A stretch of DNA of 64,000 bases from Nibrella saemangeumensis (lineage in GTDB: Bacteria > Bacteroidota > Bacteroidia > Cytophagales > Spirosomataceae): NCBI RefSeq assembly GCF_039541915.1, contig NZ_BAABHD010000083.1, forward strand, positions 248,001 through 312,000. The letters run 5' to 3'. Positions 26,375 to 34,503 of the stretch are shown here, piece after piece. The notes beneath the pieces are model-generated. The model saw only the letters and a list, made by a program, of their open reading frames with translations. It had not been told where the DNA came from and made no database searches. The first letter of the stretch is position 1, and the number at the start of each line of letters is the position of its first letter. Made by a program: the position numbers and the translations under genes.

Positions 26375-26932
26375 ATGTCACGCGTAGGAAAGAAAATTAT
26401 CGCGATACCTTCCGGCGTTTCGTTGTCCGTTGACGACAGCAACGTTGTGACGGTAAAAGGTCCAAAAGGTACCCTGACCCAGCCGGTTGATCCGGATATT
26501 CAGGTGGCTGTTGAGGATGGCCAGATAAGAGTTACCCGCCCGACAGAGCAGAAGCGTCATAAGGCGCTGCATGGTTTGTATCGTGCGCTGGTGAACAATA
26601 TGGTTGTTGGTGTAAGCACCGGCTACCGCACCGATCTTGAAATCATTGGTGTAGGTTACAAAGCCTCTGTTGCCAATAACGTGCTGGAGTTGAACCTCGG
26701 CTTCTCACACAATGTGTTTGTAGCTGTACCATCTGAAGTAAAAGTGACGGCGGTTACCGAAAAAGGCCAGAATCCAAAGGTCATTCTGGAAGGTATAGAT
26801 AAGCAATTGATTGGTGATGTAGCCGCTAAAATCCGCTCCTTGCGTAAGGTTGAGCCTTACAAAGGAAAAGGTATTCGGTTCGTCGGCGAGAACGTTCGTC
26901 GTAAGGCTGGTAAATCAGCTTCTAAGAAATAA
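26375..26932 (+). CDS. rplF: 50S ribosomal protein L6
   Basis: Protein at the base of the stalk near the sarcin-ricin loop. The 185 residues form the duplicated L6 fold, with MSRVGKKIIAIPSGV at the N terminus and KVEPYKGKGIRFVGENVRRKAGKS at the C terminus. Length and neighbours are standard. Confidence 0.97.
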   Translation: MSRVGKKIIAIPSGVSLSVDDSNVVTVKGPKGTLTQPVDPDIQVAVEDGQIRVTRPTEQKRHKALHGLYRALVNNMVVGVSTGYRTDLEIIGVGYKASVANNVLELNLGFSHNVFVAVPSEVKVTAVTEKGQNPKVILEGIDKQLIGDVAAKIRSLRKVEPYKGKGIRFVGENVRRKAGKSASKK

Positions 26933-26965
26933 TGAAGTAAGCCAATTTGGTTGGTATCAAATAAC

Positions 26966-27319
26966 ATGGCAACAACAAAGCAAGACAGAAGACAGCGGGT
27001 TAAGTACTCAATCCGTTCTAAAGTATCCGGAACGGCCGAGCGCCCCCGTTTATCCGTTTTTCGCTCGAATAAAGCAATTTATGCTCAACTGATTGATGAT
27101 GTGCAAGGCCGTACGCTGGTGAGTGTTTCATCTCAGGAGCTGAAAAGCGAAGTAAATGGCTTTACTGTGGAGACCGCCAAACTGGTGGGTCAGCGGTTGG
27201 CAGAGAAAGCAACAGCCGGCAACATCAACGCTGTTGTTTTTGACCGCAACGGGTATCTGTATCACGGTAAAGTAAAAGCATTGGCCGATGGAGCCCGTGA
27301 GGGTGGCCTCAAATTCTAA
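26966..27319 (+). CDS. rplR: 50S ribosomal protein L18
   Basis: 5S rRNA-binding protein. The ATG at 26966 gives 117 residues (MATTKQDRRQRVKYSIRSK), which is the family length. An in-frame TTG at 26951 would add five residues with no support. The C terminus YLYHGKVKALADGAREGGLKF is conserved. rpsE follows after 8 bases. Confidence 0.97.
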   Translation: MATTKQDRRQRVKYSIRSKVSGTAERPRLSVFRSNKAIYAQLIDDVQGRTLVSVSSQELKSEVNGFTVETAKLVGQRLAEKATAGNINAVVFDRNGYLYHGKVKALADGAREGGLKF

Positions 27320-27327
27320 TCAATAGA

Positions 27328-27843
27328 ATGGTAACGAACGCAAGACCTTCAAAAGTAAACGAGGCTGACCTTAAAGAGCGCGTGGTTGCTATCAACCGTG
27401 TAGCCAAGGTAGTAAAAGGCGGTCGTCGATTCAGTTTCTCGGCAATCGTTGTAGTAGGAGATGGTAACGGGGTAGTAGGTTACGGATTGGGTAAAGCCAA
27501 TGAAGTAACGGATGCTATTGCCAAAGGTGTAGAAGATGCAAAGAAGAACCTGGTTCAGGTTCCTTTGCTGAAACACACTGTACCGCATGAAATGCACGGT
27601 AAGTTCAGCGGTGGTTTTGTCCTGCTCAAGCCGGCGGCTCCGGGAACGGGTGTAATTGCTGGTGGTGCTATGCGTGCGGTCCTGGAAAGCGCCGGAGTTC
27701 GTGACGTATTGGCGAAATCAAAAGGTTCATCAAACCCGCACAACGTAGTTAAGGCGACAATTGATGCCTTGATCAAGATGCGTGCCCCGCATCAGGTAGC
27801 TTTCCAGCGTCAGGTATCGCTCGCCAAAGTATTTAACGGTTAA
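27328..27843 (+). CDS. rpsE: 30S ribosomal protein S5
   Basis: Protein of the mRNA entry channel and a fidelity determinant. The 171 residues contain the double-stranded-RNA-binding-like N domain (LKERVVAINRVAKVVKGGRRF) and the GVIAGGAMRAVLESAGVRDVLAKS segment. Ordinary length. Confidence 0.98.
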   Translation: MVTNARPSKVNEADLKERVVAINRVAKVVKGGRRFSFSAIVVVGDGNGVVGYGLGKANEVTDAIAKGVEDAKKNLVQVPLLKHTVPHEMHGKFSGGFVLLKPAAPGTGVIAGGAMRAVLESAGVRDVLAKSKGSSNPHNVVKATIDALIKMRAPHQVAFQRQVSLAKVFNG

Positions 27844-27856
27844 ATTTCCGAAGCAA

Positions 27857-28036
27857 ATGGCACGGGTAAGAATCACGCAGATTAAAAGTACAATTAAGCG
27901 TCCGCAGACGCAGAAGTTGGCCATAAAGGCGCTGGGCCTAGGAAAAATCAACCGCAGTATCGAGTTGGAAAATAACGATTCGACGGCTGGTGTTATCCGT
28001 AAAGTACAGCATTTGGTGAGAGTAGAAGAGATCTAA
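27857..28036 (+). CDS. rpmD: 50S ribosomal protein L30
   Basis: Small 23S rRNA-binding protein found by reading the 205-base gap between rpsE and rplO. The ATG at 27857 opens a 59-residue frame starting MARVRITQIKSTIKRP, with the conserved ALGLGKINRSIE block, and ending in VRKVQHLVRVEEI-like sequence (read here as IRKVQHLVRVEEI). Stop TAA at 28034-28036. Position and length are exactly those of L30. Confidence 0.97.
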   Translation: MARVRITQIKSTIKRPQTQKLAIKALGLGKINRSIELENNDSTAGVIRKVQHLVRVEEI

Positions 28037-28048
28037 TCATACGAACAA

Positions 28049-28549
28049 ATGAATTTAAGTACCTTAAAACCGGCTAAAGGTTCCGTAAAAGAGCGTAAGC
28101 GAGTCGGGCGCGGCCAGGGTTCAGGAATGGGTGGTACATCTACCCGCGGCCACAAAGGGGCTGGTTCCCGGTCTGGTTATAGCCAGAAATTACATTTTGA
28201 AGGTGGTCAGATGCCACTTCAGCGTCGGGTTCCAAAGTTTGGATTTAATAATCCGACCCGCGTTGAATACAAGCCGATCAATTTGGATACCATCCAGACA
28301 CTGGTAGAGAAGACGAATGCAACCGTTGTAGACATTGCATTGTTGTTGGAGAATGGTCTGGCCGGAAAGAATGATCTGGTCAAAGTATTGAATCGTGGTA
28401 CTTTGTCGGCTGCCGTGGAAGTGAAAGCAAATGCATTCTCTGCATCTGCGAAAGAAGCGATTGAAAAAGCAGGCGGTAAAGTAACTGTATTACGCGGTAA
28501 AGTAACTGTATTACAGCGTTCAGCAGCAGCAGAAACGCCGAATCAATAA
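28049..28549 (+). CDS. rplO: 50S ribosomal protein L15 with a C-terminal tandem duplication
   Basis: Late-assembly 23S rRNA-binding protein. The 166 residues include the Gly/Arg-rich N terminus (VGRGQGSGMGGTSTRGHKG) and the C-terminal domain with EKAGGKVTVL. The C terminus reads GKVTVLR-GKVTVLQ because a 21-base unit is duplicated in frame (28474-28515, 20 of 21 bases identical). The remainder is normal. secY follows after 31 bases. Confidence 0.97.
   Translation: MNLSTLKPAKGSVKERKRVGRGQGSGMGGTSTRGHKGAGSRSGYSQKLHFEGGQMPLQRRVPKFGFNNPTRVEYKPINLDTIQTLVEKTNATVVDIALLLENGLAGKNDLVKVLNRGTLSAAVEVKANAFSASAKEAIEKAGGKVTVLRGKVTVLQRSAAAETPNQ
28474..28515 (+). repeat. 21-base in-frame tandem duplication inside rplO
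   Basis: The 20 bases at 28474-28493 recur at 28495-28514. Period 21 keeps the frame and duplicates seven residues near the L15 C terminus. The near-identity at nucleotide level suggests a recent slip or a selected repeat. Confidence 0.85.
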
Positions 28550-28580
28550 CTGATAAAGGCAACGATCGAACCGATCATTT

Positions 28581-29894
28581 ATGAACCGATTCATCACCAC
28601 TCTGAAGAATATATTCTCAATAGAAGAGTTGAGAACCCGTATTCTTAATACTCTATTGTTCATCACGGTGTTTCGTCTGGGTACGCACATAGTGCTTCCT
28701 GGCGTTGATCCGGATCGCTTAAATCTGAACCCTTCTGGGTTATTAGGTCTACTGGATACATTCCTGGGAGGAGCCTTCAGTAACGCATCCATTTTTGCAC
28801 TGGGTATTATGCCGTACATTTCGGCATCTATTGCTATTCAGCTGCTTACTCTGGCGTTACCGTACTTCCAGAAAATGCAGAAAGAGGGTGAGTCAGGTCG
28901 TAAAAAGCTGAATCAGATCACACGTATATTGACCATATTCGTTACGGCAGTACAAGCGTTAACCTATTTGCAGACTACGATTCCGGCTGAAGCTTTACTG
29001 ATAGACCGTGGATTCTTTACCATCTCGTCTGTATTTATCTTAACTGCTGGTACAATTTTCTGTATGTGGTTGGGCGAGCGAATTACAGACAAAGGTATTG
29101 GTAATGGAATTTCCATGCTGATTATGATCGGTATTGTATCCCGTTTCCCAGGTTCTATTGCTGGGGAGGCTATGTCCAGGGGAACGTCGGGACTGTTGAT
29201 CTTTGTTCTGGAACTGGTTGCTCTTTACTTTGTGGTGATGGGTGCCGTGTTGCTGACTCAGGCGGTACGTCGAATTCCTATTCAGTATGCCAAGCAGGTA
29301 GTTGGTAATAAAGTTGTAGGTGGACAGCGTCAATATCTGCCGCTTAAGCTAAATGCGGCCGGTGTAATGCCGATCATCTTTGCCCAGGCGTTGATGTTCG
29401 TTCCAGCGTTTATGGCTGGATTGTTCGCTGAAAAGAGTGACTTTGCGGCTAACATACAGAGTGTTTTTCAGACATATACCTCATGGCAATATAATCTGTT
29501 GTTTGCCTTTCTGATCATCGTCTTCACTTTCTTCTATACAGCTATTTCGGTAAACCCGAATCAAATCGCTGACGATATGAAGCGGAGTGGAGGTTTTATT
29601 CCGGGGGTCAAACCAGGCATACAAACATCAGAGTATATCGGCACCGTTCTGGATCATATTACCTTGCCCGGTGCTATTATGCTGGCAGTCGTAGCTATTT
29701 TACCGGCCATTGCAAACCTGCTTGGTATGACCAGTGGTTTTGCGCAGTTCTTTGGTGGGACATCGCTGCTGATCATGGTTGGTGTTGTATTGGATACACT
29801 TCAGCAAGTTGAAAGTTATCTGCTAATGCGCCGGTACGAAGGTTTGATGAAGTCTGGTCGGGTAAAAGGCCGCACCGAGAGTGTGGCTGCCTGA
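28581..29894 (+). CDS. secY: Preprotein translocase subunit SecY
   Basis: Channel-forming subunit of the Sec translocon. The 437 residues show ten hydrophobic helices, a plug region after helix 1, and the signature segments MPYISASIAIQLL and GITKGI-like ERITDKGIGNGISMLIM. It sits between rplO and map. adk, present at this site in E. coli and many Firmicutes, is absent. Confidence 0.98.
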   Translation: MNRFITTLKNIFSIEELRTRILNTLLFITVFRLGTHIVLPGVDPDRLNLNPSGLLGLLDTFLGGAFSNASIFALGIMPYISASIAIQLLTLALPYFQKMQKEGESGRKKLNQITRILTIFVTAVQALTYLQTTIPAEALLIDRGFFTISSVFILTAGTIFCMWLGERITDKGIGNGISMLIMIGIVSRFPGSIAGEAMSRGTSGLLIFVLELVALYFVVMGAVLLTQAVRRIPIQYAKQVVGNKVVGGQRQYLPLKLNAAGVMPIIFAQALMFVPAFMAGLFAEKSDFAANIQSVFQTYTSWQYNLLFAFLIIVFTFFYTAISVNPNQIADDMKRSGGFIPGVKPGIQTSEYIGTVLDHITLPGAIMLAVVAILPAIANLLGMTSGFAQFFGGTSLLIMVGVVLDTLQQVESYLLMRRYEGLMKSGRVKGRTESVAA

Positions 29895-29908
29895 AGTCAG
29901 AAGGCACC

Positions 29909-30721
29909 ATGATATATTTTAAAAGTGATCAGGAAATCGAGCTGATCAGAATTAGTGGAGATCTGCTGGGTCGGGCTCATGCCGAAGTGGCAAAGGTAAT
30001 CCGGCCTGGCATTACTACACTGGAACTCGATAGGGTAGCAGAAACGTTTATAAGAGATAACGGCGGTATTCCTTCTTTTAAAGGATACAATAAGTTTCCC
30101 GCTTCGCTTTGTATTTCCGTAAACGATGTAGTAGTGCATGGTATTCCTGGTCGCTATGAATTGCAGGAAGGGGATATTATCTCTATTGACTGTGGCGTTC
30201 AGCTAAACGGGTATCATAGCGATAGTGCCTATACCTACCCAATCGGTGAAATTAGCTCAGGTATCCGAAAGTTGCTTGTTCGCACGAAAGAGTCCCTTTA
30301 CCTGGGAATCGATAAGGCAGTAGAGGGCAGTCGGATAGGCGATATAGGCTATGCGGTGCAATCGTATGTGGAGCATTTTGGCTACTCGGTTGTCCGGGAA
30401 TTAGTTGGGCATGGTGTAGGCAAAAGCCTGCATGAGAGTCCAGAGGTTCCGAACTACGGTCGCCGGGGTCAGGGCCCTAAATTGAAAGAGGGCATGGTAT
30501 TGGCGATTGAACCGATGGTTAACTTTGGCCGTAAAGGTATCATTCAGGAGCGAGATGGCTGGACTATTCGGACCGCCGACCGAAAGCCTTCCGCTCATTA
30601 TGAACATACGGTAGCCGTTCGTAAAGGCAAGCCTGAGATCTTGACTACGTTCAAGTACATCGAAGAGGTAACGGCTAATACGAATATGGCAATAACAATG
30701 AACGAAAAAACGGCGGCTTAA
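29909..30721 (+). CDS. map: Methionine aminopeptidase type I
   Basis: Removes the initiator methionine from nascent proteins. The 270-residue protein carries the five metal ligands in family order: Asp94, Asp105, His168, Glu201 and Glu232, plus the substrate-binding His77. It lacks an N-terminal zinc or SH3 extension, so it is the minimal type Ia form. The C-terminal 20 or so residues (TNMAITMNEKTAA) go beyond the pita-bread fold. infA begins 7 bases after the stop. Confidence 0.96.
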   Translation: MIYFKSDQEIELIRISGDLLGRAHAEVAKVIRPGITTLELDRVAETFIRDNGGIPSFKGYNKFPASLCISVNDVVVHGIPGRYELQEGDIISIDCGVQLNGYHSDSAYTYPIGEISSGIRKLLVRTKESLYLGIDKAVEGSRIGDIGYAVQSYVEHFGYSVVRELVGHGVGKSLHESPEVPNYGRRGQGPKLKEGMVLAIEPMVNFGRKGIIQERDGWTIRTADRKPSAHYEHTVAVRKGKPEILTTFKYIEEVTANTNMAITMNEKTAA

Positions 30722-30728
30722 TCCTGAT

Positions 30729-30947
30729 ATGGCAAAACAATCATCGATTGAACAGGACGGCACTATTGTAGAGGCACTTTCAAATGCGATGTTCCGGGTA
30801 GAACTGGAAAACAAGCATGAAGTGATTGCGCACATCTCCGGTAAGATGCGAATGAATTACATCAAGATTTTACCAGGTGACCGCGTAAAGCTGGAAATGT
30901 CGCCTTATGATTTGAGTAAAGCACGAATTGTGTATCGGTATAAATAA
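30729..30947 (+). CDS. infA: Translation initiation factor IF-1
   Basis: OB-fold factor that blocks the A site during initiation. The 72 residues contain the family pattern IEQDGTIVEALSNAMFRVELENKHEV and HISGKMRMNYIKILPGDRV. Normal length, between map and rpmJ. Confidence 0.98.
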   Translation: MAKQSSIEQDGTIVEALSNAMFRVELENKHEVIAHISGKMRMNYIKILPGDRVKLEMSPYDLSKARIVYRYK

Positions 30948-30957
30948 TTTACTGACC

Positions 30958-31074
30958 ATGAAAGTCAAAGCATCGATCAAGAAACGCAGTGAAGACTGCA
31001 AAGTGATCCGGCGTAAAGGAAAACTTTACGTGATTAACAAGAAAAACCCCAGGTACAAACAAAGACAAGGATAA
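30958..31074 (+). CDS. rpmJ: 50S ribosomal protein L36, zinc-free form
   Basis: A 38-residue protein read directly from the gap between infA and rpsM, beginning MKVKASIKKRSEDCKVIRRKG and ending YKQRQG. Three of the four zinc ligands of the C+ form are replaced (Ser11, Asn27, Tyr32-region) and only Cys14 remains, so this is a C- paralogue that should not bind zinc. ATG at 30958, 10 bases after infA. Confidence 0.95.
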   Translation: MKVKASIKKRSEDCKVIRRKGKLYVINKKNPRYKQRQG

Positions 31075-31080
31075 TCGTCT

Positions 31081-31458
31081 ATGGCACGGATTGCAGGTGT
31101 TGATATTCCGGATCGGAAACGGGGCGAGATTGCGCTCACGTACATTTTCGGCATCGGCCGGAGCTCAGCTAAGAAAATCTTATCGGGCGCTGGTGTCGAT
31201 GTAAATAAGAAAGTAAGTGAGTGGAACGACGAAGAGTCAGGTGCTGTTCGTTCGATCATCGCTAATGAGTACAAAGTAGAAGGTGCACTGAAATCAGAAG
31301 TGCAGCTGAACATCAAACGATTGATGGACATTGGTTCTTATCGTGGTTTGCGTCACCGGAAAGGTCTTCCTGTCCGTGGTCAGAAGACGAAGAACAACTC
31401 TCGTACCCGGAAAGGTAAGCGTAAGACAGTTGCTAATAAGAAGAAAGCAACGAAGTAA
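31081..31458 (+). CDS. rpsM: 30S ribosomal protein S13
   Basis: Head protein contacting the P-site tRNA and the 50S subunit. The 125 residues include the helix-two-turn-helix with YIFGIGRSSAKKIL and the C-terminal signature GLRHRKGLPVRGQKTKNNSRT followed by a Lys-rich tail. The ATG follows rpmJ by 6 bases. A heptamer repeat fills the gap to rpsK. Confidence 0.97.
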   Translation: MARIAGVDIPDRKRGEIALTYIFGIGRSSAKKILSGAGVDVNKKVSEWNDEESGAVRSIIANEYKVEGALKSEVQLNIKRLMDIGSYRGLRHRKGLPVRGQKTKNNSRTRKGKRKTVANKKKATK

Positions 31459-31460
31459 TA

Positions 31461-31520
31461 AGTAGGCAGGTGCAGAAGGCAGTATGCAGAGTTTGCCTGC
31501 TGCCGACTGAATACTGCAAA
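31461..31520. repeat. Heptamer inverted-array repeat, copy B (rpsM-rpsK)
   Basis: Plus-orientation units AGTAGGC, AGAAGGC and AGTATGC (31461-31487) face inverted units TGCCTGC, TGCCGACT, ACTGAAT-type and ACTGCAA (31493-31515). It starts 2 bases after the rpsM stop and ends about 15 bases before the rpsK ATG, so it is almost the whole gap. Same design as copy A. Confidence 0.7.
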
Positions 31521-31534
31521 CTATTTTTACAACA

Positions 31535-31930
31535 ATGGCTCAAGCAAAACGCAAAGACAAAGCGAAAAAAAGAGTAGTAGTTGTTGAGCAGGTAGGCCAG
31601 GTACATATCAAGGCTACCTTCAACAACATCATCATATCGGTTACCAACATGAATGGTCAGGTGATTTCCTGGGCATCAGCCGGTAAGATGGGCTTCAGAG
31701 GATCGAAGAAAAACACGCCTTATGCAGCGCAGACAGCTGCCCAGAACTGTGCACAGGTAGCGCATGATCTCGGGATGAGGAAAGCAGAAGTATTTGTGAA
31801 AGGTCCCGGCGCTGGTCGCGAATCAGCAATCCGGACTATTCAGAACACGGGTATTGAAGTGACTTCGATCCGTGATATTACTCCGCTGCCTCATAACGGA
31901 TGCCGTCCGCCGAAGCGCCGTCGCGTATAA
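31535..31930 (+). CDS. rpsK: 30S ribosomal protein S11
   Basis: Platform protein of the 30S subunit. The 131 residues contain the NMNGQVISWASAGKMGFRGSKK block and end with the signature ITPLPHNGCRPPKRRRV. The length is normal. The leader is made of repeat copy B. Confidence 0.97.
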   Translation: MAQAKRKDKAKKRVVVVEQVGQVHIKATFNNIIISVTNMNGQVISWASAGKMGFRGSKKNTPYAAQTAAQNCAQVAHDLGMRKAEVFVKGPGAGRESAIRTIQNTGIEVTSIRDITPLPHNGCRPPKRRRV

Positions 31931-31953
31931 TCGTATTTTTCAATCGACTGTAG

Positions 31954-32015
31954 CAATGAATACGGACAGGCGACATTTGGTTGTGTCTGTCCATGCAGGT
32001 CACATTATTCATTCT
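31954..32015 (+). promoter_or_regulatory. Leader hairpin upstream of rpsD
   Basis: In the 95-base rpsK-rpsD gap, GGACAGGCG (31964-31972) pairs with TGTCTGTCC (31984-31992), with two G-T pairs. An outer AATGAAT/ATTCATT pairing (31955-31961 with 32007-32013) could extend it. It is a candidate S4 autoregulatory target, since S4 represses the alpha operon in several bacteria, but no known S4-leader family was recognised. Confidence 0.4.
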
Positions 32016-32025
32016 TTTAGTACAA

Positions 32026-32631
32026 ATGGCACGTTACACTGGACCAAAAGCCAAAATTTCGCGCAAGTTTGGAGAGCCGATCTTAGGCCCAAGCAAAGCG
32101 CTTCAAAAAAAGAATTACGCTCCGGGCATGCACGGACGCGGCCGGAAGCGGAAGCAATCGGAATACGCGCAGCAGCTGCTGGAGAAGCAGAAAGTTAAAT
32201 ATATCTACGGAGTTCTGGAACGCCAGTTCCGGAACATTTTCCATCGGGCCGCTGTTAAAGAGGGAATTACCGGTGAGAACTTGCTCAAATTCTGCGAAGC
32301 CCGTCTGGATAATACTATCTACCGCCTGGGTATTGCGCCGACTCGTCGCGCTGCTCGTCAGCTGGTAACTCATAAGCATATTGTAGTGGATGGAGAGGTT
32401 GTAAACATACCATCGTATTCACTGCGTCCGGGCCAAGTTATAAGTGTTCGCGAAAAATCTAAGTCTCTGGAAGCCATTACTACCAGCCTGTCAGCACGTA
32501 ATGTGAAGCGTTACAACTGGCTGGAGTGGGATAATCAGCAATATACGGGAAAGTTTATCAGCTACCCCGAACGTGATCAGATTCCGGAGAATGTCAACGA
32601 GCAGTTGATCGTCGAATTGTATTCGAAGTAA
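32026..32631 (+). CDS. rpsD: 30S ribosomal protein S4
   Basis: Primary 16S rRNA-binding protein and fidelity factor. The ATG at 32026 gives 201 residues starting MARYTGPKAKISRKFGEPI. An upstream in-frame start near 31981 would add 15 residues lying in the leader hairpin and is rejected. The S4 RNA-binding domain is at about residues 93-155 (RLDNTIYRLGIAPTRRAARQ). It lacks the N-terminal zinc cysteines. Confidence 0.97.
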   Translation: MARYTGPKAKISRKFGEPILGPSKALQKKNYAPGMHGRGRKRKQSEYAQQLLEKQKVKYIYGVLERQFRNIFHRAAVKEGITGENLLKFCEARLDNTIYRLGIAPTRRAARQLVTHKHIVVDGEVVNIPSYSLRPGQVISVREKSKSLEAITTSLSARNVKRYNWLEWDNQQYTGKFISYPERDQIPENVNEQLIVELYSK

Positions 32632-32639
32632 TTCAGGGG

Positions 32640-32666
32640 GCAGAACTCAACCGGGTTCTGCTACTT
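32640..32666 (+). terminator. Hairpin between rpsD and rpoA
   Basis: GCAGAAC (32640-32646) and GTTCTGC (32655-32661) form a perfect 7-bp stem with an 8-nt loop, followed by TACTTT. The weak U tract suggests attenuation or an mRNA-processing structure rather than full termination. rpoA starts about 65 bases later. Confidence 0.45.
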
Positions 32667-32728
32667 TATGCCATATTGCTGGAATCATTCACTCCATTGG
32701 CAGAAAACTGCTGTAAAAACAAAAACGT

Positions 32729-33718
32729 ATGTCAATATTAGCTTTCCAAATGCCCGACAAAGTCGTAATGGAAAAATCCGACGACTTTCACGGTGTGTTT
32801 GAGTTTAAGCCTCTCGAAAAGGGTTACGGTGTAACGATTGGTAATGCGCTCCGGCGGATTCTGCTGTCGTCGCTGGAAGGCTACGCTATAACAAGCGTTA
32901 AGTTTCCGGGCGTACTGCATGAGTTTTCGTCGATTGAGGGCGTTGTAGAAGACGTGACAGAGATCATTCTGAACCTGAAAATGGTTCGTTTCAAGAAGAT
33001 TTCCGACATGATCGACAACAAGATTACGGTTACTATAAAGAACTCGCCGGTTTTGAAGGCGGGTGATATATCAAAGTTCTCGGCATCATTTGAGGTTCTG
33101 AATCCTGAACTGGAGATCTGCCACCTGGATGATACCCGTGAACTAGAGATGGAAATCATTGTGGAGAAAGGTCGGGGTTATATACCGGCTGACGAACCGC
33201 GTGCCAATGAATTGCCATTCGGGCACATCCCTATTGATGCCATCTACACGCCTATTAAGAATGTTCGCTACAGCGTAGAAAATACGCGGGTTGAGCAGAA
33301 GACTGACTATGAGCGTCTGTTGCTGGATATCGAGACTGATGGTTCGATTCACCCGGAAGAGGCTTTGAAAGGTGCTGCCCACATTTTGATTCAGCACTTC
33401 ATGCTGTTCTCTGACCAGACAATGACCTTCGAAACCGCTAAGCCGGAAGAAGACAACGTGGTGGATGAAGAGATGCTGCATATGCGTAAGCTGCTGAAGA
33501 CACCACTATCTGACCTCGATCTCTCTGTGCGCGCTTATAACTGTCTGAAATCGGCAGATGTGCGGACGCTGGGCGATCTGGTAAGACTGGAAATTTCAGA
33601 TATGATGAAGTTCCGTAACTTTGGTAAAAAGTCACTGACGGAGCTTGAGCAACTTGTTGCAGAGAAAGGTCTGACGTTCGGAATGGACGTTGCCAAATAC
33701 AGACTGGAAGAGGACTAA
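32729..33718 (+). CDS. rpoA: DNA-directed RNA polymerase subunit alpha
   Basis: Alpha subunit: the N-terminal domain (residues 1 to about 230) dimerises and assembles beta and beta', with GYGVTIGNALRRILLSSLEG. The C-terminal domain (about 255-320) carries the helix-hairpin-helix segment LSVRAYNCLKSADVRTLGDL. The 329 residues are normal for the phylum. It lies between rpsD and rplQ. Confidence 0.98.
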   Translation: MSILAFQMPDKVVMEKSDDFHGVFEFKPLEKGYGVTIGNALRRILLSSLEGYAITSVKFPGVLHEFSSIEGVVEDVTEIILNLKMVRFKKISDMIDNKITVTIKNSPVLKAGDISKFSASFEVLNPELEICHLDDTRELEMEIIVEKGRGYIPADEPRANELPFGHIPIDAIYTPIKNVRYSVENTRVEQKTDYERLLLDIETDGSIHPEEALKGAAHILIQHFMLFSDQTMTFETAKPEEDNVVDEEMLHMRKLLKTPLSDLDLSVRAYNCLKSADVRTLGDLVRLEISDMMKFRNFGKKSLTELEQLVAEKGLTFGMDVAKYRLEED

Positions 33719-33783
33719 ATGAAGGTTTTGGTTAGTAGGCAGGTTGGGAAACTATGCTGTGCTGGCCCTGATTCTAAAAAACA

Positions 33784-34416
33784 ATGAGACACGGAAAGAA
33801 AGATAATCACCTGAGCCGTACGCACTCGCACCGGGAAGCGATGCTGTCGAATATGGCCTCTTCGCTTATTCTGCACAAGCGTATTGAAACGACTCTGGCA
33901 AAAGCGAAAGAACTACGGAAATACGTAGAACCAATCCTGACACGGGCGAAAGATGATACGTATCAGAATCGGCGGATTGTGTTCAAGTACCTAAATAACA
34001 AAGAGACGATGAAAGAGCTCTTTGGTAATGTAGCCGATAAAATTGCAAGTCGTCCGGGTGGTTACACACGCATCATCAAGCTGGGTAACCGCGCTGGTGA
34101 TAATGCGGAAACCTGCCTGATGGAATTGGTAGATTTCAACGAAGCGCTGCTGACAGCAACCCCTGAGAAAGCTACCCGTACTCGCCGGAGCCGTCGTGGT
34201 GGTCGCAAGGCAGAAGGCACTGAAGCCGCTGCTCCTGCGGCAACGGTAGCCGCGCCAGCTACTGAGGCACCTGCTGCTGACGTGGTGGCAGAGGAGCCTG
34301 CGGCAGTCGACACGACACAAGAGGCTCAACCGACCGCTGAAGCTGCTCCTGAAGCTTCGGCAGACGAAACGACAAATACGGACGATAACGCAGCCGACGA
34401 GTCGAAGCAGAGCTAA
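33784..34416 (+). CDS. rplQ: 50S ribosomal protein L17 with long acidic tail
   Basis: Protein of the large subunit near the tunnel exit. Residues 1 to about 122 are ordinary L17 (MRHGKKDNHLSRTHSHREAML start). The remaining 85 or so residues, absent from E. coli L17, begin with a basic patch (RTRRSRRGGRK) and continue as an Ala/Pro/Glu/Thr-rich acidic tail. Similar tails occur in Bacteroidota L17, but their function is unknown to me. It ends the long ribosomal cluster, and a strong terminator follows. Confidence 0.96.
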   Translation: MRHGKKDNHLSRTHSHREAMLSNMASSLILHKRIETTLAKAKELRKYVEPILTRAKDDTYQNRRIVFKYLNNKETMKELFGNVADKIASRPGGYTRIIKLGNRAGDNAETCLMELVDFNEALLTATPEKATRTRRSRRGGRKAEGTEAAAPAATVAAPATEAPAADVVAEEPAAVDTTQEAQPTAEAAPEASADETTNTDDNAADESKQS

Positions 34417-34442
34417 TGAGTTATTTTCTTACTAATTACAGG

Positions 34443-34477
34443 AGGGGTTAACCGTAAGGTTTAGCCCCTTTTTTTTA
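34443..34477 (+). terminator. Terminator at the end of the ribosomal cluster
   Basis: GGGGTTAACC (34444-34453) pairs with GGTTTAGCCCC (34458-34468) with one bulged T and a short GTAA loop, followed by eight T. This ends the rplC-rplQ transcript. Confidence 0.9.
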
Positions 34478-34503
34478 ACCAATAAACAAACATCAGGCGA
34501 CAC

